Program-made: the position numbers and the translations under genes
NCBI GenBank assembly: GCA_964433875.1
Contig: CAYSSO010000048.1
Coordinates: forward strand, 1 to 8,291
DNA length: 8,291 bases
From: Athalassotoga sp964433875
GTDB taxonomy: Bacteria > Thermotogota > Thermotogae > Mesoaciditogales > Mesoaciditogaceae
Reading direction: 5' to 3'
The notes under the pieces: generated by a model
What the model saw: the letters and a program-made list of their open reading frames with translations, nothing else
What the model was told of the DNA's origin: nothing
Database searches by the model: none
In this document: one piece after another, positions 1 to 6,153 of the stretch
Layout of the letters: the number at the start of each line of letters is the position of its first letter
Numbering within the stretch: the first letter of the stretch is position 1

Positions 1-1
1 A

Positions 2-1570
2 GTCATGCCATGGGGACCGCAAACTTTGAATTTCAACCCATTTGTTCCGACAAATCTTCCGACTCATGCCATTTACGAACCTCTATTTTACGTTAACATG
101 TTGAACGGCGACACGACGAATTTGCTTGGGACCTCTTACAAATTCGAAGACAACAACCTCAAACTCGTTATAACAACAAGAAAGGATGTCAAATGGTCGG
201 ACGGTACGCCATTTACAGCCCAAGATGTGGCATTTACATTCAACTACATAAAAGAATACCCCGCAATAGATGGATACGGCATATGGTCTAAGATATCAGA
301 TGTTCAAAGTGTTGAGGCAAGCGGAGATACGGTGATCTTTACATTTGCAAAACCAAATGTCGCTCTCTTTCCATTTATCGCGAGCCAGCCTATAGTGCCA
401 GAGCACATATGGGCAGATATCAAAGATCCTTCAACGTACACGAATCCAAATCCAGTTGGAACGGGACCATTCATTCTCAAAAGTTTTTCTCCTGACAAGG
501 TCGTGCTCGTAAAAAATCCAAATTACTGGATGAAGGGCAGACCATACATCGATCAGGTCGATGTCTCATATGTCGTTTCAAATACAACTGCTTATCTTTA
601 CATGTTAAAACATGATGCCGACTGGTCTTTCCTTTTTGCTCCTGATCCGGTAAAAACATATGTAGACAAAGATCCTTCGGTTAACAAGATATGGTGGCCA
701 ACCTACAGTGTAAACGGGCTTGTCTTTAACACTCAAAAATACCCCTTTGACAATCCGATATTCAGGAGAGCCATTTCAATAGCGATAGACAAGAATAAAC
801 TTGAAAAAGAAGTTTATTTCGGAACTGGCGGTTATAATCCAAACCAAGCAGGGTTAATTCCGACCCAGTACGAGTGGATGGATCCGTCTCTTGAAGCAAC
901 GAATAATTATCTCAACACCTACAATCCACAGGAGGCTCAGAAATTGCTTGCATCTATAGGCTTTGTAAAGAACTCATCCGGTCAACTTGTTGGTCCAGAT
1001 GGCAAGGTTTTACCCCCAGTGCAACTCGTAGTTTGCGCCGGATGCACGGATTTCATATCGATGGGAAATATAATAGCAAGTGAACTTGGACAATTAGGAA
1101 TTTCCGTCAATGTAGCCCAACAGTCCGGTGGGACTTACATGGGAAGTATTACAACAGGGACCTACGATATGGTCATATACTGGGGAATCGGTGGAGGACC
1201 AACGCCGTATTACGAGTATTACACAAATCTTAACCCGGCCTTCTCGGCGCCAAAACTTGGAGAGCCGGTCATTTCTGACATATCTCGATATACAAACCCA
1301 ATCATAACTGAGGCTTTAAGGGAATATGCGCAGACAACTGATTTGACCGTTCAAAAGCAGGCCATATATAAAATTGAGCGCGTATTTCTTGACGAAATTC
1401 CATACGTATCTCTAACGAATAGAACGAATTTCAACATATACAACGAATCTACGATAACCGGCTTCCCCTCGGATCAGTATCCTTACTCTTCTGGTGGAAG
1501 CCCAGGTGCGGCAATTGGACTTGGAAGTTCTGATCTTTTGATGACACTCCTTAACGTCCACCTTAAATGA
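2..1570 (+). CDS. ABC transporter solute-binding protein, family 5 (5'-truncated by window edge)
   Basis: This is the extracytoplasmic solute-binding protein of a peptide/oligosaccharide-type ABC importer (SBP_bac_5, DppA/OppA-like fold). The frame is open to the left edge (GTC precedes the ATG at 5), and the first visible residues, MPWGPQTLNFNPF, resemble the start of the mature domain. The ATG is therefore probably internal, and the signal peptide and first strand are missing. Family marks, counting from that ATG, include KWSDGTPFTAQDVAFTF near 63-79, VPEHIW near 131, and FRRAISIAIDKNKL near 257-270. A C-terminal-lobe segment, YDMVIYWGIGGGPTPYYEYY, lies near 388-407. This last segment resembles the Thermotogales family-5 proteins that bind beta-linked oligosaccharides rather than peptides, so I infer a sugar ligand with moderate confidence. 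A CAGC pair at residues 344-347 is unusual. No permease gene follows; a terminator closes the gene, so any partner genes lie upstream or elsewhere. Confidence 0.9.
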   Translation, partial: VMPWGPQTLNFNPFVPTNLPTHAIYEPLFYVNMLNGDTTNLLGTSYKFEDNNLKLVITTRKDVKWSDGTPFTAQDVAFTFNYIKEYPAIDGYGIWSKISDVQSVEASGDTVIFTFAKPNVALFPFIASQPIVPEHIWADIKDPSTYTNPNPVGTGPFILKSFSPDKVVLVKNPNYWMKGRPYIDQVDVSYVVSNTTAYLYMLKHDADWSFLFAPDPVKTYVDKDPSVNKIWWPTYSVNGLVFNTQKYPFDNPIFRRAISIAIDKNKLEKEVYFGTGGYNPNQAGLIPTQYEWMDPSLEATNNYLNTYNPQEAQKLLASIGFVKNSSGQLVGPDGKVLPPVQLVVCAGCTDFISMGNIIASELGQLGISVNVAQQSGGTYMGSITTGTYDMVIYWGIGGGPTPYYEYYTNLNPAFSAPKLGEPVISDISRYTNPIITEALREYAQTTDLTVQKQAIYKIERVFLDEIPYVSLTNRTNFNIYNESTITGFPSDQYPYSSGGSPGAAIGLGSSDLLMTLLNVHLK

Positions 1571-1599
1571 GCCAAATGTAAATTACCAGTTGAATCATT

Positions 1600-1623
1600 G
1601 GCAGGCAATTTTGCCTGCCTTTT
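1600..1623 (+). terminator. Rho-independent terminator after the solute-binding protein gene
   Basis: An 8-bp perfect stem pairs GGCAGGCA (1600-1607) with TGCCTGCC (1612-1619), with a 4-nt loop ATTT. It can be read as 9 bp if the flanking A-T closes. A T tract follows (1620-1623). It lies 30 nt after the stop codon, as expected for an intrinsic terminator, and separates the binding-protein transcript from the antiporter operon. Confidence 0.88.
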
Positions 1624-1695
1624 CAAATGGAAACGCATTCTTGAGATAAGGCCAGATGTGAAAAATCCTTCCTTTTCGATCAACAATTTTTCATT

Positions 1696-1723
1696 TTGAA
1701 AATACCCATATATGGTATATAAT
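1696..1723 (+). promoter_or_regulatory. Probable sigma-70-type promoter of the antiporter operon
   Basis: TTGAAA at 1696-1701 (-35, 5 of 6 to consensus) and TATAAT at 1718-1723 (-10, perfect) are separated by 16 bp. The start of transcription would be near 1730, leaving a leader of about 55 nt before the preferred TTG start at 1787. It is the only convincing promoter seen between the terminator and the end of the window, which supports a single long transcript. The spacer holds the perfect 10-bp palindrome CCATATATGG (1706-1715), and overlapping arms ATACC/GGTAT (1702-1706 and 1714-1718). This could be an operator, but short AT-rich palindromes arise easily by chance. Confidence 0.65.
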
Positions 1724-1770
1724 TGACTTTTGATAGGAGAGTATTAGTGTAAAAAATCACAAAAATCATA

Positions 1771-1781
1771 TAAGGGGATGA
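1771..1781 (+). promoter_or_regulatory. Extended Shine-Dalgarno site that includes a decoy ATG and points to the TTG at 1787
   Basis: TAAGGGGATGA matches the ideal anti-Shine-Dalgarno complement TAAGGAGGTGA at 9 of 11 positions, and one of the two differences can still pair as G-U. The ATG at 1778-1780 lies inside this site and so would be poorly placed as a start. The in-frame TTG at 1787 is 5 nt after the end of the match and 9 nt after the GGGG core, which is normal spacing. Confidence 0.65.
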
Positions 1782-1786
1782 TTTTT

Positions 1787-3073
1787 TTGTCTCACGTGGA
1801 TTTAATTGTATTTTCACTCGTCGTTGTTATGACTTTAGGCTTTATCACCTTCTTTCTCAGCAAGAAAGTTCATATCTCCTCAATCCCAATCCTCATCGTT
1901 CTTGGTATCATCTTCGGCCCCGTACTTGGTTTCATAGATCGCGGCAATGCAACGGCACTTTTTAATTACGTTAGAGTTATAGGACTTGTGGTAATACTGT
2001 TTGCGGAAGGACATAATCTCAAATGGCCATTGCTTAAAAAGCACATGGCAACAATAGGTATTCTCGACACGATAGGACTTTTTGTAACTGCAATAATCGC
2101 AGGACTGTTCTTCTCTCTATTTTTCCATCTTCCTTTTCTCGCGGGCTTTTTATTTGGTGCCATCATTTCGGCCACAGATCCGGCAACTTTGATACCACTT
2201 TTCAAACAGAACAAGGTCAACGAAGATATAAGGACCGTTATAGTGACAGAATCTATCTTCAACGATCCTCTCGGGATAGTGTTGACCGTGCTTGCCGTAG
2301 CCCTCGCCGTACCTCAAGCCTCGAGTGCGAAGTTCATAGAGGCAATAGCGAAATACACGACGCTTTATCCTGCGGCCGTGATATTCTTCCTCTATGAAAT
2401 AGGTGTATCGATTGCAATAGGTGTGGTTTTAGGGATAGTTGGATACTGGATCGCAAGAAAACTCAAAATCGACACCTTCCCTGAAATATATGCGCTTGCG
2501 CTTGCCTTCGGCGGATTTTTGATAGGAGAATGGGCTCAGGCCTCAGGTTATCTTGTTGCAACAACAATCGGCATAGTTTGGGGAAATCACGATATTTTCT
2601 TTAAGAAAAACGGGGAGTCTAAGCACTTTGGGGAACTTATGGAATCAGAATTGCATTTCAACGAGATCCTTTCAGATTTTGCCACGGTCTTTATCTTTAC
2701 ACTCATAGGTGCAACTGTAGATCTGAATGTTTTTGGATCAGCCCTGATTATGGGATCAATCGTTGCTTTAATTGTGGTCTTTGTGGCAAGACCTATTGCC
2801 GGCCTTACGATATTACCCTTGAGAAGATGGAATGCCAAAGAGTATCTGTTCATTTCACTCGAAGGGCCGAGAGGAGTCGTTCCATCTGCACTTGCCGGTC
2901 TGCCGCTTAGCCTTGGAATAATGTACAAAAATCCGGTTTTAACCCAGTGGGGTGAAGTTATACTGGCTGCCACGGTTATAACCGTTTTGGAGTCCGTCAT
3001 AATTGAAACTCTGTGGGTTAGACCTTTGAGTAAGAGACTTTTAGAGGATTATATTGAAGATGCTGTTAACTGA
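1787..3073 (+). CDS. CPA1/NhaP-type cation:proton antiporter
   Basis: This is a membrane antiporter that exchanges Na+ (or K+) for H+, serving pH and cation balance at the cytoplasmic membrane. From the TTG at 1787 it is 428 aa; the longer frame from ATG 1778 gives 431 aa. About 12-13 hydrophobic segments are visible. Counting from 1778, it carries the CPA1 hallmarks SATDPA (131-136) and TESIFNDP (157-164). Asn162-Asp163 is the ion-binding ND pair. FIFTLIGATVDL (305-316), ARPIAG (337-342) and GPRGVVPSALA (363-373) are also family features. There is no C-terminal RCK/TrkA nucleotide-binding domain; the protein ends in a short charged tail, so ligand gating of that type is not expected. I prefer the TTG start because the Shine-Dalgarno site overlaps the ATG. 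It is probably the first gene of the operon, with only 38 nt and no hairpin before the next gene. Na+ versus K+ specificity cannot be read from the sequence. Confidence 0.88.
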   Translation: MSHVDLIVFSLVVVMTLGFITFFLSKKVHISSIPILIVLGIIFGPVLGFIDRGNATALFNYVRVIGLVVILFAEGHNLKWPLLKKHMATIGILDTIGLFVTAIIAGLFFSLFFHLPFLAGFLFGAIISATDPATLIPLFKQNKVNEDIRTVIVTESIFNDPLGIVLTVLAVALAVPQASSAKFIEAIAKYTTLYPAAVIFFLYEIGVSIAIGVVLGIVGYWIARKLKIDTFPEIYALALAFGGFLIGEWAQASGYLVATTIGIVWGNHDIFFKKNGESKHFGELMESELHFNEILSDFATVFIFTLIGATVDLNVFGSALIMGSIVALIVVFVARPIAGLTILPLRRWNAKEYLFISLEGPRGVVPSALAGLPLSLGIMYKNPVLTQWGEVILAATVITVLESVIIETLWVRPLSKRLLEDYIEDAVN

Positions 3074-3111
3074 GTATGATGAAAGGCATTAAATCATAAG
3101 GAGGGATTTAA

Positions 3112-3573
3112 ATGCTTAAAAGTGTTGAGGAAGTCCTTGAAACTGCAAAAAGAATAGAAGAGAGTTCTTATGCTTTTTACACGCAGGCACAAAATGTTGT
3201 TACTTTACCGTATTTGAAAAAAGAATTGCAATATCTGGCCGAACAGGAAATCGATCACAGAAAAAAGATCGAGGCGATGATAGCGGAAGGCCCGTCCAAG
3301 ATCGCAAAAGAATTGAAGATCGAAAGAATTCAGGATATGAAACTTGGAGATTATTTGATGCCGTCCCACTTCGATCCGAACTCAACCATTCAGGATATCT
3401 TGATAGCGGCCATAAAAAGAGAGGATTTAACCCATCAGTTCTACCAGAATCTTCTAAAGGGTGCAAAAGACGAAGATTTAAGAAAGGTCCTTGAATATCT
3501 TTCGATAGAAGAATTAAAGCACAAGAACAAGGTACAATTTCTTTACGATGATATAGTCTACAAGGAGAATTGA
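3112..3573 (+). CDS. Ferritin-like diiron protein, rubrerythrin family without rubredoxin domain
   Basis: This is a 153-aa soluble, all-helical protein. It shows the four-helix-bundle diiron pattern of the rubrerythrin-like ferritin superfamily (COG1633 type). Ligand candidates are Glu16/17 (IEESSYAFY), ExxH at 46-49 (EIDH), Glu104 (AIKREDLTHQFY) and ExxH at 134-137 (ELKH). All four ligand positions are thus occupied. There is no CxxC rubredoxin domain at either end and no cysteine at all, so electrons for any peroxidase activity must come from a partner. The family includes peroxide-reducing and iron-handling proteins; the exact role here is unknown. A strong Shine-Dalgarno site, TAAGGAGGGA (3097-3106), precedes the ATG. 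Its stop codon is only 2 nt before the mrpE-like start, which places it firmly inside the antiporter operon. A metal-storage role is possible but the length is short for a true ferritin. Confidence 0.85.
   Translation: MLKSVEEVLETAKRIEESSYAFYTQAQNVVTLPYLKKELQYLAEQEIDHRKKIEAMIAEGPSKIAKELKIERIQDMKLGDYLMPSHFDPNSTIQDILIAAIKREDLTHQFYQNLLKGAKDEDLRKVLEYLSIEELKHKNKVQFLYDDIVYKEN
3562..3567 (+). promoter_or_regulatory. Shine-Dalgarno site fixing the mrpE-like start at 3576
   Basis: AAGGAG at 3562-3567 lies in the last codons of the ferritin-like gene. It is 8 nt before ATG 3576, but only 2 nt before the in-frame TTG at 3570. The ATG is therefore the likely start. Confidence 0.75.
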
Positions 3574-3575
3574 TC

Positions 3576-4085
3576 ATGGAAAGGGCAGAAGTTTCTTCGA
3601 TCAACCGTTACTTTTACGCGGTTGTACTTTACTTCTTTTTGTGGATAATTTTGACTTATCCATTTTCAATTCAGGAATGGGAAGCAGGCACTGCGATAGC
3701 CTTTACGGCGGCCTTGCTGTCTTACAAACAGTTAAGTGTTTCTGGATTGAAAAACATAAAGCGAATCGGCGTTCTGCTATTTTGGTATCTGCCGGTCTTT
3801 ATACGTGAATTGATAAAGGCCAACCTTCACGTGGCCGGACTCGTTTTAAACCCCAAAATGCCAATAAATCCGGGCTTTGTCAAAATAAAGACAAATCTTA
3901 AGTCTCCAGTTGCGCGCGTATGGCTTGCCAATTCGATAACACTGACACCTGGGACCTTATCGGTCGATATAGAAGATCAGTACCTTTACATTCACTGGAT
4001 AACGGTTGGATCGACGGATGTAGAGCATGCTTCCGAAGAGATAGCCGGCAGTTTTGAAAAAATCTTAGAGGTGATGTTCAGATGA
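3576..4085 (+). CDS. mrpE: MrpE/MnhE-family antiporter subunit (MbhA-like)
   Basis: This is a small membrane subunit of Mrp-type multi-subunit Na+/H+ antiporters, equivalent to MbhA of the membrane-bound hydrogenase. It is 169 aa, normal for the family (about 160). Hydrophobic segments lie at about residues 11-29, 38-50 and 63-79. The cytoplasmic C-terminal half carries the family signature NSITLTPGT (119-127), followed by SVDIEDQYLYIHWI. The start at ATG 3576 is set by AAGGAG 8 nt upstream; a TTG two codons earlier is too close to that site. The gene follows the ferritin-like gene by 2 nt and overlaps the mrpF-like gene by ATGA at 4082-4085, so translation is probably coupled. Its individual role in the complex is structural or in assembly; this is family knowledge rather than something the sequence shows. 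Confidence 0.93.
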   Translation: MERAEVSSINRYFYAVVLYFFLWIILTYPFSIQEWEAGTAIAFTAALLSYKQLSVSGLKNIKRIGVLLFWYLPVFIRELIKANLHVAGLVLNPKMPINPGFVKIKTNLKSPVARVWLANSITLTPGTLSVDIEDQYLYIHWITVGSTDVEHASEEIAGSFEKILEVMFR

Positions 4086-4354
4086 GAATCGAAATACCTC
4101 AATTCATATGGATAATATGGTTTGTGATAGTATCCATTGCTACGATATTAGCAACGATAAGGGCAATTATAGGCCCGACGAATTCGGACAGGGCAGTCGG
4201 CCTCGATACGTGGACGACCATTACGACGGGCTTTTGGGTTATACTTGCGCTTTACTTTTTTCAGTACATACTTTTAAGTGTTTCGATGGTTTACGCCATT
4301 CTTTCGTTTTTGGGAGTGCTAGCGATAGCAAGGTACCTCGAAAGGGGGCTTTGA
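4082..4354 (+). CDS. mrpF: MrpF/MnhF-family antiporter subunit (MbhB-like)
   Basis: This is a 90-aa membrane protein with three predicted helices (about residues 8-28, 43-62 and 64-84), the usual size and topology of MrpF. The conserved stretch IIGPTNSDRAVGLDT (29-43) after the first helix matches the family's GPT..DR.v..D pattern. The Asp-Arg pair at 36-37 is the family mark. It overlaps the previous gene by the four bases ATGA and has a good Shine-Dalgarno site, GAGGTGA (4068-4074), 7 nt before the ATG. It is a structural component of the antiporter module; in Mrp systems this subunit has also been linked to bile-salt or cation efflux, which cannot be judged here. Confidence 0.92.
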   Translation: MRIEIPQFIWIIWFVIVSIATILATIRAIIGPTNSDRAVGLDTWTTITTGFWVILALYFFQYILLSVSMVYAILSFLGVLAIARYLERGL

Positions 4355-4355
4355 T

Positions 4356-4706
4356 ATGGTCGATTTAATACTTGGCTGGACCGGAGTCGTTTTGGTCTTT
4401 ATAGGTGTCTTATTTCTATTTTTGGGAGCACTTGGAATTTTCAGACTTCCAGACCTTTTCAATAGACTCCAGGCCGGCACAAAAGCCACAACCTTAGGCG
4501 TTGTATCGACAACGATAGGAGTAGGTTTAATTGCAAAAGGATGGCTTGTTTTCTCACTTGCACTTGCGATATTTTTGCTTATGACAAACCCCATTTCAAG
4601 CCATGCCCTCGGACGCGCTTCTTACAGGGCGGGTGTTAAACCTTACAAAGGAACAAACCCTGACCTTTACGCCGAAAAGATTAAAAAAGAAAGTGATCAA
4701 AAATGA
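4356..4706 (+). CDS. mrpG: MrpG/MnhG-family antiporter subunit (MbhC-like)
   Basis: This is a 116-aa membrane protein with three helices (about residues 5-28, 45-63 and 65-78) and a charged C-terminal tail. The family block runs from 23 to 48 and includes LGALGIFRLPDLFNRL, then AGTKATTLG. The usual His in the RLHA motif is Gln here (RLQA). TNPISSHALGRASYRAGV (77-94) matches the second conserved block. The start ATG is one base after the mrpF-like stop, with AAAGGGGG (4341-4348) as the ribosome-binding site. The stop overlaps the next start by ATGA (4703-4706). It acts with MrpE and MrpF in the membrane antiporter module. Confidence 0.92.
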   Translation: MVDLILGWTGVVLVFIGVLFLFLGALGIFRLPDLFNRLQAGTKATTLGVVSTTIGVGLIAKGWLVFSLALAIFLLMTNPISSHALGRASYRAGVKPYKGTNPDLYAEKIKKESDQK

Positions 4707-4957
4707 TAACGCTATTTTCAACCTTGCTTGTCATCTTGATAGTGGCGGGAGGTTTTGTCGCCGTGTTTTCAAAGAAATTGCTTTCTTCCGTTATCTCTAT
4801 GGGCCTTGTCAGTTTAGGAGTTTCGGGGCTTTTTTTCTTTCTTCAGGCTCCCGACGTCGCGATAACCGAAGCGGCCATAGGCGCCGGGTTGTCTACCGCG
4901 ATCTTCATCATAGCGATGAAAAAAATACAAAAGGGCGGGACCAGCGATGATGAGTGA
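4703..4957 (+). CDS. MbhD-like subunit (DUF4040; equivalent to part of the MrpA C-terminus)
   Basis: This is an 84-aa protein with three hydrophobic helices (about 3-22, 26-46 and 54-71) and the signature LQAPDVAITEAAIGAGL (47-63), typical of the DUF4040/MbhD domain. In classical Mrp operons this domain is part of the large MrpA; in Mbh/Mbx-type complexes it is a separate small subunit, as here. The fold is related to NuoJ, and the acidic residues in the signature (Asp51, Glu56) are candidates for the proton or ion path. It begins within the previous stop codon (ATGA). Its last 11 bases overlap the next gene, so it is almost certainly co-translated. No strong Shine-Dalgarno site is seen, which fits coupling to the mrpG-like gene. 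Confidence 0.88.
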   Translation: MITLFSTLLVILIVAGGFVAVFSKKLLSSVISMGLVSLGVSGLFFFLQAPDVAITEAAIGAGLSTAIFIIAMKKIQKGGTSDDE

Positions 4958-5777
4958 TACCCCCGAGATGGTAAAAAAGATCTTTGCCATTTTTGTCGTC
5001 GGCATTCTTATGGTTGGCTTTTTCATGGTGTTCACTCAAATGCCAAAAGGAAATGAAGTCAACGTCAACAATTCCGTATCGAGATTTTACGTCATGAAGG
5101 ACGTCGATCAGGCTACTCAAATGCTTGATAAAGGCACTTATTTTAACAAAGATATGGTTCCGTTGAGAAATGATGTGCCTTACACGCCAATAACGTTCGG
5201 CAAAAGTTCGAATTTGGAAGATGGGGCGGCCAACGTCGTGACATCGATAGTCGTCGATTACAGAGGTTTCGACACGTTAGGTGAAGTTACGGTGCTCTTT
5301 TTGGCCGCAAGCGGTGTGATGCTTGTGCTTTACGGAGAAAAAAGAAAGGTACCCAAAAAGAAAACGGCTCCATCCGAGATCATGTACGTCGGAACAAGAA
5401 TTGCTTTCGCCGTTATCTTTCTTTTTGGAATTTACGTCTTCATACACGGTCATTTAACCCCAGGAGGAGGTTTCCCTGGTGGCGCGATAATAGCCTCCGG
5501 AATACTCGGTCTATTTTTAGGAAGGCAGGGATATTCTCCGAACAAGGCAGGTTTGACTGTTTTTGAATCTCTTTCTGGGATGGCTTACGTGATAATAGGC
5601 ATAATCGGCCTTGTCGCCGAAAAATCCTTCCTTGCCAATTTCCTACCGACAGGTACAATTGGAGATCTCTTTAGCGCGGGTTTTATAGCGTTGATATACA
5701 TAGCGATAGGAATGAAGGTTGGATCCGAACTGTCGGCCGTTACAAATGCAATGATAGTTGATACGGAGGAGGATTGA
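4947..5777 (+). CDS. Fused MbhE-like + MrpB/MnhB antiporter subunit
   Basis: This is a 276-aa two-domain membrane protein. The N-terminal part (about 1-130) has a helix at 11-30, a long hydrophilic loop (about 31-94), then the MbhE signature ANVVTSIVVDYRGFDTLGE (95-113) leading into a second helix (to about 129). A basic linker (131-140, EKRKVPKKKT) joins it to an MrpB/MnhB domain (142-276). That domain starts PSEIMYVGTRIAF, contains HGHLTPGGGFPGGAI (167-181), and has about four helices. In Mbh complexes these are two genes (MbhE and MbhF), so this is a fusion of adjacent subunits. Start choice is between ATG 4947 and ATG 4950; GGGCGGGA (4933-4940) is a modest ribosome-binding site. It overlaps the previous gene by 11 nt. 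The module probably sits beside the channel subunits in the membrane arm. Confidence 0.9.
   Translation: MMSDTPEMVKKIFAIFVVGILMVGFFMVFTQMPKGNEVNVNNSVSRFYVMKDVDQATQMLDKGTYFNKDMVPLRNDVPYTPITFGKSSNLEDGAANVVTSIVVDYRGFDTLGEVTVLFLAASGVMLVLYGEKRKVPKKKTAPSEIMYVGTRIAFAVIFLFGIYVFIHGHLTPGGGFPGGAIIASGILGLFLGRQGYSPNKAGLTVFESLSGMAYVIIGIIGLVAEKSFLANFLPTGTIGDLFSAGFIALIYIAIGMKVGSELSAVTNAMIVDTEED
5765..5773 (+). promoter_or_regulatory. Shine-Dalgarno site fixing the mrpC-like start at 5779
   Basis: GGAGGAGGA lies in the final codons of the MbhE-MrpB gene, 5 nt before ATG 5779. An in-frame TTG at 5758 sits upstream of this site and would add seven residues that look unlike the family, so it is not favoured. 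Confidence 0.78.
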
Positions 5778-5778
5778 A

Positions 5779-6153
5779 ATGATAGACTTTCTCCAGAACT
5801 GGGTATATTTAACCGGAGCAATGGCGCTTGTTGGAATAGGCCTTTACATAGTACTTACAAACACGAACATATTCAGGATAATAGTCGGCCTTAACATAAT
5901 AGACAGTGGCACTAATCTATTCATAGTGACGATCGCGTGGCATCCAAAGTCTGTTATGCCCATATACACCGCAACGAATAACCTTGTGGTCAACGGTCAA
6001 GTGATCTCGGCCGATCCTCTTCCACAGTCATTGGTCTTAACTGCCATAGTCATAGGCCTTGGGACAACGGCACTCGCGCTTGCCATAGCGGTAAAAATTT
6101 ATCAAAAATACGGCACACTCGATGTCAGAAAGATCAAGGAGGAGGACAGATGA
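5779..6153 (+). CDS. mrpC: MrpC/MnhC-family antiporter subunit (NuoK-like, MbhG-like)
   Basis: This is a 124-aa protein with three helices (about residues 8-27, 30-52 and 83-109), homologous in fold to NuoK of complex I. Family marks are GLNIIDSGTNLFIV (37-50) and ADPLPQSLVLTAIVIG (78-93), the latter being the strongest MrpC signature. It normally sits next to the MrpD-type channel subunit in the membrane arm and may help form the ion pathway. The start ATG is 1 nt after the previous stop and 5 nt after GGAGGAGGA. The acidic C-terminal tail (KEEDR) is encoded by the next gene's Shine-Dalgarno site, AAGGAGGAGG (6136-6145). The stop overlaps the following ATG as ATGA (6150-6153). Confidence 0.93.
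   Translation: MIDFLQNWVYLTGAMALVGIGLYIVLTNTNIFRIIVGLNIIDSGTNLFIVTIAWHPKSVMPIYTATNNLVVNGQVISADPLPQSLVLTAIVIGLGTTALALAIAVKIYQKYGTLDVRKIKEEDR

Noticed and set aside
1723..1755. Second possible promoter with TTGACT at 1723 and TATTAG (1742) or TAAAAA (1750)
   Set aside because: Spacers of 13 and 21 bp are outside the useful range, and the upstream TTGAAA/TATAAT pair is much better.
1752..1768. Short tandem AAAAATCA repeats in the leader before the NhaP-type gene
   Set aside because: Two 8-base copies in an A-rich leader are easily explained by chance.
2587..3000. Antisense open frame of 137 codons within the NhaP-type gene
   Set aside because: It lies fully opposite a well-supported membrane protein, has no family resemblance and no convincing ribosome-binding site; it is a shadow of the coding strand.
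3074..3111. Possible terminator or promoter between the NhaP-type and ferritin-like genes
   Set aside because: The 38 nt contain no stable hairpin with a T tract and no spaced -35/-10 pair, only a strong ribosome-binding site.
3200..3604. Antisense open frame of 134 codons across the ferritin-like and mrpE-like junction
   Set aside because: The sense genes have clear motifs and start signals; the antisense protein has no recognisable pattern.
4603..4950. Overlapping + strand frame of 115 codons across mrpG-like and MbhD-like genes
   Set aside because: Its C-terminus is rich in Arg, Cys and Ser with no family match, while the other frame gives textbook MrpG and MbhD sequences.
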